A DNA stretch of 64,000 bases from Sphingobium sp. YR768 (lineage in GTDB: Bacteria > Pseudomonadota > Alphaproteobacteria > Sphingomonadales > Sphingomonadaceae), in the NCBI RefSeq assembly GCF_900111125.1, contig NZ_FOGE01000001.1:1-64000 (forward strand). The letters run 5' to 3'. Position 1 is the first letter of the stretch. Each line of letters opens with the position of its first letter. A program made the translations under genes and the position numbers. This document shows positions 33,270-42,705 of this stretch, piece by piece. The notes under the pieces are model-generated. The model was not told where the DNA came from. It did not search any database and worked only from the letters and a program-made list of their open reading frames with translations.

Positions 33270-34901
33270 ATGAGCGACGGCATTTTCATCGGCCTTGGCG
33301 CACCGGACAAGGATGGCGGCATTCCGCAGTCGCTGAACCTGCGCCGCGCCAACCGGCACGGGCTGATCGCCGGGGCGACCGGCACCGGCAAGACGGTGAC
33401 GTTACAGGGCATTGCCGAGAGTTTTTCCGCGCTGGGCGTGCCGGTGTTCCTGGCCGATGTGAAGGGCGATCTGGCCGGCATTTCCATGGCCGGTTCGCCC
33501 ACCGCGAAAAATGCCGACAAGCTGGTCGCGCGGGCCGCCGAAGTGGGCATCAGCGACTATGCCTATGCCGACAATCCGGCGATCTTCTGGGATCTCTACG
33601 GGCAGCAGGGGCACCCCGTCCGCACCACCGTCAGCGAGATGGGGCCGCTGCTGCTGGCCCGGCTGATGGGCCTTAACGAAACGCAGGAAGGCGTGTTGTC
33701 GATCGCCTTCAAATATGCCGACGAGGAAGGGCTGCTGCTGCTCGACCTCGGCGATTTGCAGGCGATGCTGACCCATATCGCGGAAAATGCGGATACGCTG
33801 TCGGCCCGCTATGGCAATGTGACCAAGGCCAGCGTCGGGACGATCCAGCGGCAGTTGCTGCAACTGGAATCGCAGGGCGGCGACCATTTCTTCGGCGAAC
33901 CCGCGCTCGACATTCACGACATGTTGCAGGTGGATGAGAAGGGCCGCGGCTATGTGAATATACTGGCGGCCGACAAGCTGATGCAGTCGCCCAAACTTTA
34001 TGCGACCTTCCTGCTATGGCTGCTTTCCGAATTGTTCGAGACGCTGCCCGAGGTGGGCGATCCGGACAAGCCCAAGCTGGTCTTCTTCTTCGACGAAGCG
34101 CATCTGCTGTTCGATGACGCGCCCAAGGCGCTGACCGACAAGATCGAACAGGTGGTGCGCCTGATCCGATCGAAGGGCGTGGGCGTCTATTTCGTGACGC
34201 AGAACCCGATCGATATTCCCGAAGATGTGGCGGGGCAGCTTGGCAACCGGGTGCAGCATGCATTGCGCGCCTTCACCCCGCGCGATCAACGGGCGATCAA
34301 GGCGGCGGCGGAAACCTTCCGCATCAATCCCGACCTGAATGTCGAAACGGCGATCACCGAACTGAAGGTCGGCGAGGCGCTGGTGTCGCTGTTGCAGGAG
34401 GATGGATCGCCCGGCATCGTCCAGCGCACGCTGATCGCCCCGCCCCGGTCGCGCCTCGGCCCGCTCGATGCGAAGGAGCGCGCGATCATCCAGTCGATAT
34501 CGCCGGTCGCGGGCAAATATGACACCGCCGTCAACCGGGAGTCGGCAGAGGAAATATTGGCTGCGCGCGGGCAGGCCGCCGCCGCCGCCGCACAGGCCTC
34601 CAAGGCGCAGGCCGAAGCTGACAAAGCCGCCGCCGCGCAAGCCAAGGTGGAAGCCAAACAACGCGAGGCGGAACTGAAGGAACAGGCCCGGCGCGAAGCG
34701 GCGGAAGCAAGGGAGGCCGCCAAACCCAGCGCCTTCGACAAGGCGATCCAGTCGGCCACGCGCGCGGCGGGATCATCGGTCGGGCGGCAGGTCGCCAATG
34801 AACTGGGCCGTGCGGTGTTCGGCGGATCGAGCCGCAAATCCTCCTCCGGCGGGATCGCCGGCAAGCTGGTGCGCGGCATATTGGGCAGCCTGTTCAAATA
34901 G
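33270..34901 (+). CDS. HerA-like ATPase, DUF853/YjgR family
   Basis: About 543 aa. A P-loop [12 protein letters not shown], a Walker [16 protein letters not shown] and the [22 protein letters not shown] sensor/arginine-finger region follow the DUF853 pattern in order. This is a HerA/FtsK-type hexameric ATPase fold. A long Ala/Lys/Glu coiled coil covers residues about 430-495, then comes a Ser/Gly-rich tail. The cellular role of YjgR proteins is not well defined. I start at ATG 33270, since the open frame upstream (33207) only translates the REP element as FDRLRTNG. No ribosome site is strong. Confidence 0.88.
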   Translation: MSDGIFIGLGAPDKDGGIPQSLNLRRANRHGLIAGATGTGKTVTLQGIAESFSALGVPVFLADVKGDLAGISMAGSPTAKNADKLVARAAEVGISDYAYADNPAIFWDLYGQQGHPVRTTVSEMGPLLLARLMGLNETQEGVLSIAFKYADEEGLLLLDLGDLQAMLTHIAENADTLSARYGNVTKASVGTIQRQLLQLESQGGDHFFGEPALDIHDMLQVDEKGRGYVNILAADKLMQSPKLYATFLLWLLSELFETLPEVGDPDKPKLVFFFDEAHLLFDDAPKALTDKIEQVVRLIRSKGVGVYFVTQNPIDIPEDVAGQLGNRVQHALRAFTPRDQRAIKAAAETFRINPDLNVETAITELKVGEALVSLLQEDGSPGIVQRTLIAPPRSRLGPLDAKERAIIQSISPVAGKYDTAVNRESAEEILAARGQAAAAAAQASKAQAEADKAAAAQAKVEAKQREAELKEQARREAAEAREAAKPSAFDKAIQSATRAAGSSVGRQVANELGRAVFGGSSRKSSSGGIAGKLVRGILGSLFK

Positions 34902-34934
34902 GCTATGATGCCGCGAAACAGGGAGGCGGCTGAT

Positions 34935-35342
34935 ATGAAAGCGACGGCGATCTGGACAGGTGCGGCGATGATGCTGGCGGGCACGGCGCAGACAGGGACG
35001 GTGCAGGCGCAGACGGGCATTCATCCCCATGACGTGCTGACCGCCGCGATCGTCAGCGATATCGTGCGCGACCGGCAGGAAGAGCGCGATGCGCGCCGCG
35101 CGCCCTATCTCCCGCAAGGCTATGGCCCGATCGCCACCGCTTCCGCTGCGCGCGATGCCTGTGCCGCCAAGGCGCTGTATCAGGCCGGGCCGTCCAGCAA
35201 ACTGATCGGGCAGGCCCATGCGAGCACCATGTCCACCGGCTGGGAGGTCGAGGGCGCAATCGCGATGCCGGAGGGCGGCGACATTCCCTTCGTCTGTTCG
35301 GTGCGTAACGGATCGGTCAGTGGCGTGCTGCTGCGGCGGTAA
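34935..35342 (+). CDS. small exported protein of unknown function
   Basis: About 135 aa from ATG 34935, which has a GGGAGG site. A signal peptide (AAMMLAGTAQTGTVQAQ) is followed by a charged helix (DIVRDRQEERDARR). Two cysteines (in DACAAK and FVCSV) could form a disulphide. The ending FVCSVRNGSVSGVLLRR is typical of small secreted sphingomonad proteins. It follows the HerA-like gene in the same direction, 33 bp apart. I do not recognise a family. Confidence 0.6.
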   Translation: MKATAIWTGAAMMLAGTAQTGTVQAQTGIHPHDVLTAAIVSDIVRDRQEERDARRAPYLPQGYGPIATASAARDACAAKALYQAGPSSKLIGQAHASTMSTGWEVEGAIAMPEGGDIPFVCSVRNGSVSGVLLRR

Positions 35343-35411
35343 CTAGGTCGGAACCGGAATGGCGGCTTTCGGCTAAGCTAACGCGATAACCGCTATTTCG
35401 TAGTGACGGAA

Positions 35412-35429
35412 AACCCAGCTTGCTGGGTT
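35412..35429. terminator. short hairpin in the 182-bp gap
   Basis: AACCCAGC and GCTGGGTT pair around TT. It lies downstream of the exported-protein gene, followed by ATCGGG rather than a T run, so it is only a possible terminator. The rest of the gap shows nothing recognisable. Confidence 0.35.
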
Positions 35430-35524
35430 ATCGGGCACTTTCCCAATCCGACAGTGTTTTTCGGACATCAAAATAGACGTGCAACGCCGTCCATCCAAAT
35501 GGTTGAACGATAGTCGGCAATCAT

Positions 35525-36103
35525 GTGATTGCCGCCAACGTAAAATCGGAACGGATTATAAATTTAAGTGCAATAGAAGCAGCGAACCGCGCATTGAGAG
35601 AGTATGGAGCTTTGAGCCAAATTAAAAATTTAGGTCGAGGCGCATTGATTGGCCACGCACTGATGGCGATGCTCCTAACTGGCATAGTCGCGCCCTTACT
35701 TTTTGCTATTGTGGCGTTGATAGTATTCCTCTTGGAAAGTGATCTTCCACGACCCGGCGTAAGTGGCGGCCTCAGTTTTCTGGGGGTTATGTGGTTTTTC
35801 GGCAGTTTGGTTGCGACTGCCTGTGCAGCGCTGCTTGGCCTGTTCGTCGAGTGGCCAAAGGTGAAATGGCTAAAATCCCGACGGATATGGCCTCACCTGT
35901 TTATGAGCATAGCTGGGGCCGAGATACTTCTTGTGTCCGCAATGACGATCTTTACGGCCCTGCAACCTCCCTCTGAGCTTTCCAATGAAATCGGCGAGGG
36001 GCTATTATTTGTCGTCATCGCTGCGGCTATTGGCGGGACGTGCTCTGCAATGTTCTGGTGGAAATTCGTTATGACGCCGATGCGTCAACTCAAAGTCGCT
36101 TAA
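35525..36103 (+). CDS. four-helix integral membrane protein of unknown function
   Basis: About 192 aa from a GTG start. Hydrophobic segments are seen near residues 47-72 (MLLTGIVAPLLFAIVALIVFLL), 82-108, 125-145 (LFMSIAGAEILLVSAMTIF) and 158-180. Base composition is clearly less GC-rich than the neighbours, and codons such as TTT, ATT and AAA are frequent, which suggests recent transfer. No family is recognised, and the start is uncertain because no good ribosome site is present. It lies beside the similarly atypical gene at 36270. Confidence 0.5.
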   Translation: MIAANVKSERIINLSAIEAANRALREYGALSQIKNLGRGALIGHALMAMLLTGIVAPLLFAIVALIVFLLESDLPRPGVSGGLSFLGVMWFFGSLVATACAALLGLFVEWPKVKWLKSRRIWPHLFMSIAGAEILLVSAMTIFTALQPPSELSNEIGEGLLFVVIAAAIGGTCSAMFWWKFVMTPMRQLKVA

Positions 36104-36269
36104 CCCGACACCCGAAAATCAGGCTTTTGCCGCCATGCCGCCCGCCGTGCGTTTGCCGTCAGGCCCCTCACTCCGGTCGGGAGGCGGACTTCTGACGTTA
36201 GCCTCTGCCAAAATGATTTGATAACTGTGCTCCTGCTAGTGAGCGTCGATTTTGTCAGGAGGAACAGAG

Positions 36270-37562
36270 ATGGGCGCGGGGCAGTTGATTACGACCAAGC
36301 ACAGAAGTCGTGATACTGGTTACATTTCCCTGAGGTCCGTCGATGAAGATCTCGCGGCAAGGCTACCGGAACTTCGCCTGCCCAGAATGGGCGAACAAGC
36401 GCGCGCAGCGTTCCGAGCAGTGTTGGCCTACGAAAAGCCACCCGCCAATGGATCAGTCGTTGACGTGTTACAGCTTGTCGAGGCTCGCGGCTTTTCCGCG
36501 CATCCTTGCGACTGGATTCCAGAGTATAGCTGGCAACTAGGCGGCAGGCATCCTGCGCTATATCAGCCTTGGGTCGATTGGTTGTCCGAACAGGGCCTGA
36601 CCAAATTTCACCAAGGTAACACGTTGACCGCCGAAAATTGCAAGCGGTGGAGTCGAGGGCAGCGTCGTTGGGCTCTCATAGAAATGATCCGCAATGGCCG
36701 CGACGATGATTTTAGGGCTGTGAAGGATTTCGCATCAAGCCAGCCGGTATCGATTCGACTGCAACTGGTCGAAGAAATTCGTGCATGGGGGAGCATTGAT
36801 GGTGCCTATCCATGGCAAATGCCCTATCCATGGCAAACACCGCTACTCGAACATTTTCTGGAGGATCGCGCAGAAAAGGTCAGGTCATTTGCTTCATATA
36901 AGCTCGAAGGAATGGGCGACCTTAGGACTGAGGAAGACTATGCGCGAAAATTTGCTGCCGATCTGACGGTGACTGAAGACTCTGTGAGATACCGTGACCC
37001 TCCAGAATCTTACACAAAGTCAGTCCTCTACACCAACTTCGACGCTCTCGCCGATGCTCTGGGCCTTGCGCCAAATGAGCTAGCACGGCGTTCTGCTTTG
37101 GACGAAACTGGCAAACCATTGATTCAATTGGCGGCGATGACCGGGGATGCTGAGGTTCGCTCAATCTTTGCCACGCGGATGCTAGACTCCGGCAATGGCG
37201 GCGAGCATATCCCGTTGGCTATGTTTGTAGGCTCTGCTCCGTCGTTATGGGAACGCGGCTTAAAGGCGATGTTCGCGTCCCCCTATGTGAACAGCGTGCA
37301 AGAACTTCTCGGTAGCAAAGTCGGTACGTTGAGCAGTGCGGCAATGCGCGAATGGCCTTGTTCTCACCATATCTCGGAGACTGTAATCGCCGAACTTGAA
37401 CGGGGCAAGTTGCCAGTGAACACGGCGTATGATCCATTGCGTGTGCTGGGCAAAGTCGTAGACAAGCATGCAGCGGCCGAAGTGCAGGACGAAGCGTTGG
37501 CCGCAGGAATGGCACCAGACAACCCCAGATTGACTATGCTGAAGCTCAATCTGGCACTTTAG
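36270..37562 (+). CDS. DUF5691-like helical-repeat protein
   Basis: About 430 aa, no signal or membrane segment. Residues about 130-225 (RWALIEMIRNGRDDDFRAVKDF through LLEHFLEDRAEKVRSFASYKLEGM) resemble the HEAT-like body of DUF5691 proteins. These usually occur with SWIM-zinc-finger, MoxR and VWA genes, but no such partner is present here, so it is an orphan. The ATG at 36270 has a perfect AGGAGG site seven bases upstream. The coding sequence is less GC-rich than the core genes. It has an in-frame 18-bp tandem duplication (YPWQ twice). The family call is tentative. Confidence 0.6.
   Translation: MGAGQLITTKHRSRDTGYISLRSVDEDLAARLPELRLPRMGEQARAAFRAVLAYEKPPANGSVVDVLQLVEARGFSAHPCDWIPEYSWQLGGRHPALYQPWVDWLSEQGLTKFHQGNTLTAENCKRWSRGQRRWALIEMIRNGRDDDFRAVKDFASSQPVSIRLQLVEEIRAWGSIDGAYPWQMPYPWQTPLLEHFLEDRAEKVRSFASYKLEGMGDLRTEEDYARKFAADLTVTEDSVRYRDPPESYTKSVLYTNFDALADALGLAPNELARRSALDETGKPLIQLAAMTGDAEVRSIFATRMLDSGNGGEHIPLAMFVGSAPSLWERGLKAMFASPYVNSVQELLGSKVGTLSSAAMREWPCSHHISETVIAELERGKLPVNTAYDPLRVLGKVVDKHAAAEVQDEALAAGMAPDNPRLTMLKLNLAL
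36805..36840 (+). repeat. 18-bp tandem duplication inside the DUF5691-like gene
   Basis: CCTATCCATGGCAAATGC is followed directly by CCTATCCATGGCAAACAC. The unit is in frame and encodes YPWQ-MP then YPWQ-TP. It looks like a recent slippage duplication or a short repeated motif. Confidence 0.8.
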
Positions 37563-37810
37563 TCAGCTATTCAAGTCAACGGTCCCTAACGGTCATCACC
37601 GAAATTCGTACCTTACGACCTTCCATGTGCGAAAAACAGGTGGTTTGCGCCACCATCCACTTCTGAGCGTCACGCATTCCTGCACGAAAGCTTGCCATGA
37701 AGGATATAGCCCCCCGTCCGCCATCCTCATAGATCGCAAAGCAAATCTTGTAGCATTGGCATCCCTGCAATGGTTGCCAGATGGTTGCCCGCATCGCTAA
37801 AGCCATCGCC

Positions 37811-39115
37811 ATGACGGCTCCCCTCCCGCCCCGGCACCCGCTGCATTTCCCCAATTTCCGCGCCTATCTGGTCGGGCGTTTCTGCGCCACGCTGGCGCAG
37901 TACAGCATGATGATCCTGCTGGCGTGGCAGGCCTATAATGTCGCGCGGGAGACGATGAGCACCGGCGAGGCCGCGGCGCAGCTTGGCCTGATCGGGCTGG
38001 CGCAATTCCTGCCGCTCTTCTGCCTGACGCCGATCACCGGATGGGTGGCGGACCATTTCGACCGGCGGATCATCACCCGGCTGACATTGGCCCTGCTGAC
38101 GCTGGCGGCAGGCGCCCTCTCCTTCGCCACCTATGAAGGCTGGGTCAGCCTGCCGCTGATCTTCGGCATCGCCGTCATCGTCGGCATCGCCCGCGCCTTC
38201 AACGGCCCGGCCTATGGCGCGCTGGCGCCCAATCTGGTGCCGCCCGCCGTGCTGCCCAACGCGATCGCGCTGTCCTCCGTCGCCTGGCAGGCGGGCGATA
38301 TTTTGGGCAAGGCGCTGGGCGGCTATGCCTATGCGATCGAGCCCTGGGCGGCCTATGCCCTGTCGGCGGTCCTCTTTGGCATCGGCCTCATTTCCATGAT
38401 GCTGATCGGCCCGGTGCCGCAGCCGCCGCGCGAAGTGGGCCGCCATCCCATCCGCCAGATGATCGACGGCGTCACTTATGTCCGCACCAACCGGCTGGTG
38501 TTGGCGACGATCACGCTGGACCTGTTCGCGGTGCTGCTGGCGGGGGCGACGGCCCTGTTGCCGGTCTATGCCCGCGACATATTGCATGTCGGGTCTGCGG
38601 GCTTTGGCCATCTGGCCATGGCGCCCGGCATCGGCGCGGCCATCACCGCGCTGTGGTTCTCCTTCCGTCCGATGAAGAGCGAGGTGGGGATGAAGATGCT
38701 GGGATCGGTGATCCTGTTCGGCCTCGCCACCATAGCGTTCGGCTGCACCGCCTTCCTGCCGCGCGACATGGCTGTGGAGGCCGGGATCGCCGCGCTGGTG
38801 GTGCTGGGCGGCGCGGACATGGTGTCGGTATTCGTGCGCCAGTCGCTGGTGCAGATCCACACCCCGGATGCGATGCGCGGGCGCGTGTCGAGCCTGTCGC
38901 AACTCACCATCTCCGCCTCCAACGAACTGGGTGAGGCGGAATCGGGCTTCCTCGCAGCCCTCGTCGGGCCGGTCGCCGCCATCATCGGCGGCGGCGTGGG
39001 CGCCATCATCATCACCCTCATTTGGGCGCGACTCTTTCCCGAATTGCGCCTAGCACGTAGCTTCGATCCACCCGACAGCGGGCGAACGGACAGCAAATTG
39101 GAGAAGGCCCTATGA
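37811..39115 (+). CDS. MFS transporter, EntS-like (MFS_3)
   Basis: About 434 aa with 12 predicted membrane helices. [16 protein letters not shown] at the start, the loop motif [14 protein letters not shown] and [14 protein letters not shown] are typical of the MFS_3/enterobactin-exporter group. It is probably a proton-driven exporter of a small molecule. ATG 37811 was chosen because it leads directly into the first conserved segment; ATG 37781 is ten codons longer. Neither has a good ribosome site. The stop overlaps the cysK start as ATGA, so the pair is translationally coupled. Confidence 0.82.
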   Translation: MTAPLPPRHPLHFPNFRAYLVGRFCATLAQYSMMILLAWQAYNVARETMSTGEAAAQLGLIGLAQFLPLFCLTPITGWVADHFDRRIITRLTLALLTLAAGALSFATYEGWVSLPLIFGIAVIVGIARAFNGPAYGALAPNLVPPAVLPNAIALSSVAWQAGDILGKALGGYAYAIEPWAAYALSAVLFGIGLISMMLIGPVPQPPREVGRHPIRQMIDGVTYVRTNRLVLATITLDLFAVLLAGATALLPVYARDILHVGSAGFGHLAMAPGIGAAITALWFSFRPMKSEVGMKMLGSVILFGLATIAFGCTAFLPRDMAVEAGIAALVVLGGADMVSVFVRQSLVQIHTPDAMRGRVSSLSQLTISASNELGEAESGFLAALVGPVAAIIGGGVGAIIITLIWARLFPELRLARSFDPPDSGRTDSKLEKAL

Positions 39116-40029
39116 AAGCTGCCACGATTCTCGAAACCATCGGCAATACGCCGCATATCCGCGTCAACCAGCTGTTCGGCGACGCAGAAGTCTGGATCAA
39201 GTCGGAACGCTCCAACCCCGGCGGATCGATAAAGGACCGCATTGCGCTGGCCATGATCGAAGCGGCCGAAGCCAGCGGCGAATTGCAGCCGGGCGGCACC
39301 ATCATCGAGCCGACGTCGGGCAATACCGGCGTGGGGCTGGCCATGGTGGCCGCGGTGAAGGGCTATAAGCTGATCCTCGTCATGCCCGAAAGCATGTCGA
39401 TCGAACGGCGCCGGCTGATGCTGGCCTATGGCGCCAGCTTCGACCTGACGCCGCGTGAAAAGGGCATGAAGGGCGCGATCGAGCGCGCGCTGGAGCTGGT
39501 GGCGCAGACGCCGGGTAGCTGGATGCCGCAGCAGTTCGAGAACCCGGCCAATATCGACGTGCATGTGCGCACCACCGCGCAGGAAATCCTGGCCGATTTC
39601 GCCGACGCACCGATCGACGCGCTGATTACCGGCGTGGGCACGGGCGGCCATATCACCGGCACGGCTGAGGTGCTGAAGAAGGCCTGGCCTTCCTTGAAAG
39701 TCTATGCGGTGGAGCCAACCATTTCGCCGGTCATCAGCGGCGGGCAGCCCGGCCCGCACCCCATCCAGGGCATTGGCGCGGGCTTCATCCCGGCCAATCT
39801 ACATACCCAGTTGCTGGACGGCGTGATCCAGGTCGACCCGGCAGATGCGAAGGAATATGCTCGCAAGGCTGCGACGCAGGAAGGCCTGCTGGTCGGCATC
39901 TCGTCCGGCGCGACGCTGGCCGCGATCGCGCAGAAGCTGAAGGAACTGCCGGCGGGGAGCCGGGTTCTAGGCTTCAACTATGATACCGGCGAACGCTATC
40001 TGTCGGTGCCGGACTTCCTGCCGGAATAA
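39112..40029 (+). CDS. cysK: cysteine synthase A
   Basis: About 305 aa, pyridoxal-phosphate enzyme that makes L-cysteine from O-acetylserine and sulphide. [16 protein letters not shown] carries the PLP lysine, [20 protein letters not shown] binds substrate, and [17 protein letters not shown] binds the phosphate. GISSGAT and the ending [10 protein letters not shown] are also standard. Length fits CysK. It shares an ATGA overlap with the upstream MFS gene, an unusual pairing that could mean the exporter handles cysteine or related thiols. It is followed by a family B palindrome. Confidence 0.95.
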   Translation: MKAATILETIGNTPHIRVNQLFGDAEVWIKSERSNPGGSIKDRIALAMIEAAEASGELQPGGTIIEPTSGNTGVGLAMVAAVKGYKLILVMPESMSIERRRLMLAYGASFDLTPREKGMKGAIERALELVAQTPGSWMPQQFENPANIDVHVRTTAQEILADFADAPIDALITGVGTGGHITGTAEVLKKAWPSLKVYAVEPTISPVISGGQPGPHPIQGIGAGFIPANLHTQLLDGVIQVDPADAKEYARKAATQEGLLVGISSGATLAAIAQKLKELPAGSRVLGFNYDTGERYLSVPDFLPE

Positions 40030-40038
40030 AATATGTTA

Positions 40039-40117
40039 CCCCGTTCGGGCTGAGCCTGTCGAAGCCCTGCACTTTTCTGCAAGAAGAAAAGCCCTTCGAC
40101 AGGCTCAGGGCGAACGG
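40039..40117. repeat. REP-like palindrome, family B (second copy)
   Basis: Arms CCCGTTCGGGCTGAGCCTG-TCGAAGC and GC-CCTTCGACAGGCTCAGGGCGAACGG pair around a central TTTTCT...AGAAAA hairpin. The arms match the copy at 33168-33250. It fills the cysK to hydrolase gap, and its last bases (CGGAGG) could serve as ribosome site for the next gene. Confidence 0.92.
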
Positions 40118-40137
40118 AGGTTGGAAACAAGTCGCGC

Positions 40138-41460
40138 GTGTTCCGGACCAGCTTTTCCACTTTCCTGTCCTATCTCATCTGGGCCTTGCTGTTCATCGGC
40201 CTGCCGTTCGGCGTGGCGGGATGGGAAAGCTGGCATCGGCCGGCCGATGCTGGTCCCGCCATGCACGCGGCGGCGCACAACCGGCGGCCGGCCACCCCGC
40301 CCCCGCCGGTCGAGCCGGTGCAGGTCTATGCGCTGGAACGGAATCAGGCGCTGGCGCTGAACGCGACCATCCCCTTTTCGCGCGATCCCAATCCGGCCGC
40401 CCGCCCCTTCCTCTTTTCCGGCACCGAAACCGATCTGGCGCGCGCGACCGACTGTCTGGCGGCAGCGGAGCTGTATGAGGCGGGCGACGATGCGGTCGGC
40501 GAAGCGGCGGTGGCGCAGGTGGTGCTCAATCGGGTGCGCCATCCCGCCTTCCCCAAAAGCGTGTGCGGCGTGGTGTTTCAGGGGCAGGAACGCACCACCG
40601 GGTGCCAGTTCACCTTCACCTGCGACGGGGCGCTGGCGCGCACGCCGGGACAGGCGGCGTGGGAACGGGCGCGGGAGATTGCGCGCGGCGCGCTGGCGGG
40701 GAAGGTGTACAAGCCGGTCGGCCATGCCACCCATTATCATACCGACTGGGTCGTCCCCTATTGGAGCGACAGTCTGGACAAGATCACGGCGGTCGGCACG
40801 CATCTGTTCTTCCGCTGGCGCGGCTGGTGGGGCACGCCGCCCGCCTTCCGCAAGAGCGTCGATCCCGGCGAGCCGCTGATTGCACGGATCGCCCGCTTTT
40901 CGGCGGCGCATCAGGATGCTGCGCCCGTGCCGGTGGACGGGCCGCCCGTGATGGTCGCCGAAGCCGCCGCCGCGCTGGCCGCCCGACCGCAACAGGCGAT
41001 CGGCGCGGAGGCGCTGGGCAAGACGGTGGCCGGGGTCCGGCTGATCGCGATCGCGCCGGGGGCCAAGAGTTTTCTGGTCGAACTGCCGCGATCCGGCGCG
41101 CCCGATAGCTGGCCCGCGCTGGCCCAGACTTTCTGCGCAGGCCGGCCCGAATGCCGGATCATGGCGTGGAAGGCGGGCAGTGCGCCGGCCGGCCTGCCGA
41201 TGAGCGATCCGCAACTGGACGCCATGAGCTTCGCCTATATCCACAATGTCGGCAGCGGATTGCAGCGGGCGCTGTGGAATTGCGACCAGACCCCGCGTAC
41301 CATAAAAGCCGAATGCATGCGGCGGAGCGTGCCGAGCGCCAATGCGGCCGCCAGTTCGTCAGGCACGGGGCTCACCGGGGTGCGGCGCAAAGGGCGGTTC
41401 GAGACGGTGAAGATCACGCCGCCGGACGCGGCGGCGACCAATCCCTCAACCGCCCCTTAA
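40138..41460 (+). CDS. membrane-anchored cell-wall hydrolase (SleB/Hydrolase_2 family)
   Basis: About 440 aa from a GTG start. One N-terminal membrane helix (YLIWALLFIGLPFGVAGW) is followed by a proline-rich linker. The Hydrolase_2 domain covers residues about 95-235, with LAAAELYEAGDDAVGEAAVAQVVLNRV, FPKSVCGVVFQG, GCQFTFTCDG and ATHYHTDWVVPYW. The conserved Glu of AAELYEA is the likely catalytic residue for peptidoglycan cleavage. The C-terminal 190 residues are not assigned; four cysteines there may form disulphides. The stop overlaps the convergent LuxR gene by four bases. Confidence 0.82.
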   Translation: MFRTSFSTFLSYLIWALLFIGLPFGVAGWESWHRPADAGPAMHAAAHNRRPATPPPPVEPVQVYALERNQALALNATIPFSRDPNPAARPFLFSGTETDLARATDCLAAAELYEAGDDAVGEAAVAQVVLNRVRHPAFPKSVCGVVFQGQERTTGCQFTFTCDGALARTPGQAAWERAREIARGALAGKVYKPVGHATHYHTDWVVPYWSDSLDKITAVGTHLFFRWRGWWGTPPAFRKSVDPGEPLIARIARFSAAHQDAAPVPVDGPPVMVAEAAAALAARPQQAIGAEALGKTVAGVRLIAIAPGAKSFLVELPRSGAPDSWPALAQTFCAGRPECRIMAWKAGSAPAGLPMSDPQLDAMSFAYIHNVGSGLQRALWNCDQTPRTIKAECMRRSVPSANAAASSSGTGLTGVRRKGRFETVKITPPDAAATNPSTAP

Positions 41461-42542
41461 TCGGGCAGGGACAGGCGTGGCAGGCGGCCGAAGCGGGCGA
41501 CCAGTTCGGACTGGCGGCTGCAATCGGTTTTCGAGAAGATCGCTTTCATCTGGGTGCGCACGGTGCTGAGCGCAACACCCCTTTCCTGCGACACATCTTC
41601 CAGCCCCTTGCCATCGCACAGGGCGACGACGATTTCCGCCTCCGCACGGGTCAGGCCGCACAGGGCGCGCAGGCGGCTGGTGAAGCTGGCGTCGCCCTGG
41701 CCGGGATCGGTGGCGATGAGGACGATCTGTCGTTCCTGCCCGGTCCAGACCGCCGCGATCGAGAGCATATAGGGCAGGCCCTGTTCGCGCCGCACCTGAA
41801 CCGCGCCGGCCTGACTGGCATCGCGCGCGCGCGCCGCGCGCAGGGCAAGTTGCAGCGCGGCGTCATCGGCCGGATCGCGCGCCACGACATGTTGTTGCCG
41901 CAGCATCAGCGCATCCTGCCGCCGCAGCATGGCGTCCGCCCGGCGATTGCCGTGGAGCAGACGGCCGCGCGTACTCAATGTGAAGATCGCATGATCGGAC
42001 AGGTCGAGCGTCGCCTGAAGCGAGCGGCCATGATGCGCCGCCCGGTTGAGCCGGTGCCGCAGTTCGAACATGCGGCCGATATGGTCGACGATATGCTGAA
42101 TCTGCCGGCGCTCCTCCCGATCGAAAGGCTTTTGCGTGCGGCCGCGATGCAGGCCGACATGGCCCGCCGTATCGCCCCGCCGCACCACCCCGCCCAGGCA
42201 ACGGAAGGTGTCGTCCCCCATCGGCCGGATCCATTCATTATAGATGCGGCTATGGGCATAGGTCTTGTCGGGGACGAAGGCTTCGCAATCCCAGACCTGA
42301 TTTTCGGCGCGGCCGTTGAGCGCCGCGCTCCACAGATCGTCGTCTACAAATTCTTCGCTGTAGAGCGCCATCTGATCGCCGGAGAAATAGCCCGAATAGC
42401 TGATTTCCGCGACCTGCGCGGGCCCCTGCCCCCAATGCAGCACCGCCGATCGCGCACCGACAGACTCCGCCAGCATTCCGGCAAGCTGATCGAACAGCGC
42501 GTCGTCCATGGCGGCATCATAAATATCTTCGGTACGGATCAC
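41457..42542 (-). CDS. LuxR-type HTH transcriptional regulator
   Basis: About 361 aa. A C-terminal LuxR/GerE HTH is seen near residues 295-350 (LTRAEAEIVVALCDGKGLEDVSQERGVALSTVRTQMKAIFSKTD). The N-terminal 280 residues look like a PAS/GAF-like sensor (YNEWIRPMGDDTFRCLGGVVRRGDTAGHVGLHRG). No receiver domain is present, so it probably senses a ligand directly. I chose GTG 42542, six bases after GGGGAG; a TTG at 42548 and ATG 42509 are alternatives. It is divergent from the aminotransferase gene with a 163-bp gap, so it may control the exported aminotransferase, amidohydrolase and receptor genes. Confidence 0.85.
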   Translation of the reverse strand: MIRTEDIYDAAMDDALFDQLAGMLAESVGARSAVLHWGQGPAQVAEISYSGYFSGDQMALYSEEFVDDDLWSAALNGRAENQVWDCEAFVPDKTYAHSRIYNEWIRPMGDDTFRCLGGVVRRGDTAGHVGLHRGRTQKPFDREERRQIQHIVDHIGRMFELRHRLNRAAHHGRSLQATLDLSDHAIFTLSTRGRLLHGNRRADAMLRRQDALMLRQQHVVARDPADDAALQLALRAARARDASQAGAVQVRREQGLPYMLSIAAVWTGQERQIVLIATDPGQGDASFTSRLRALCGLTRAEAEIVVALCDGKGLEDVSQERGVALSTVRTQMKAIFSKTDCSRQSELVARFGRLPRLSLPD

Positions 42543-42705
42543 GACCAACTCCCCGCTTTCCTATAGCGGCAAGTCACGACGTAAACGACATAAAATCCGG
42601 CCAAGCGATGCGGATAGCCGTCCGGGCGCGATCTTTGTCGATGATGGCGGGTCTGCATCCGTCCTTCGTCATGATACAGTGTCACACGAAACAGGTCGGG
42701 GGTTT

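Noticed and set aside
37576..37854. 92-codon minus-strand frame before the MFS gene.
   Set aside because: It overlaps the transporter start, has no family and no ribosome site. The inner part (DAQKWMVAQTTCF) looks mildly protein-like but is not enough.
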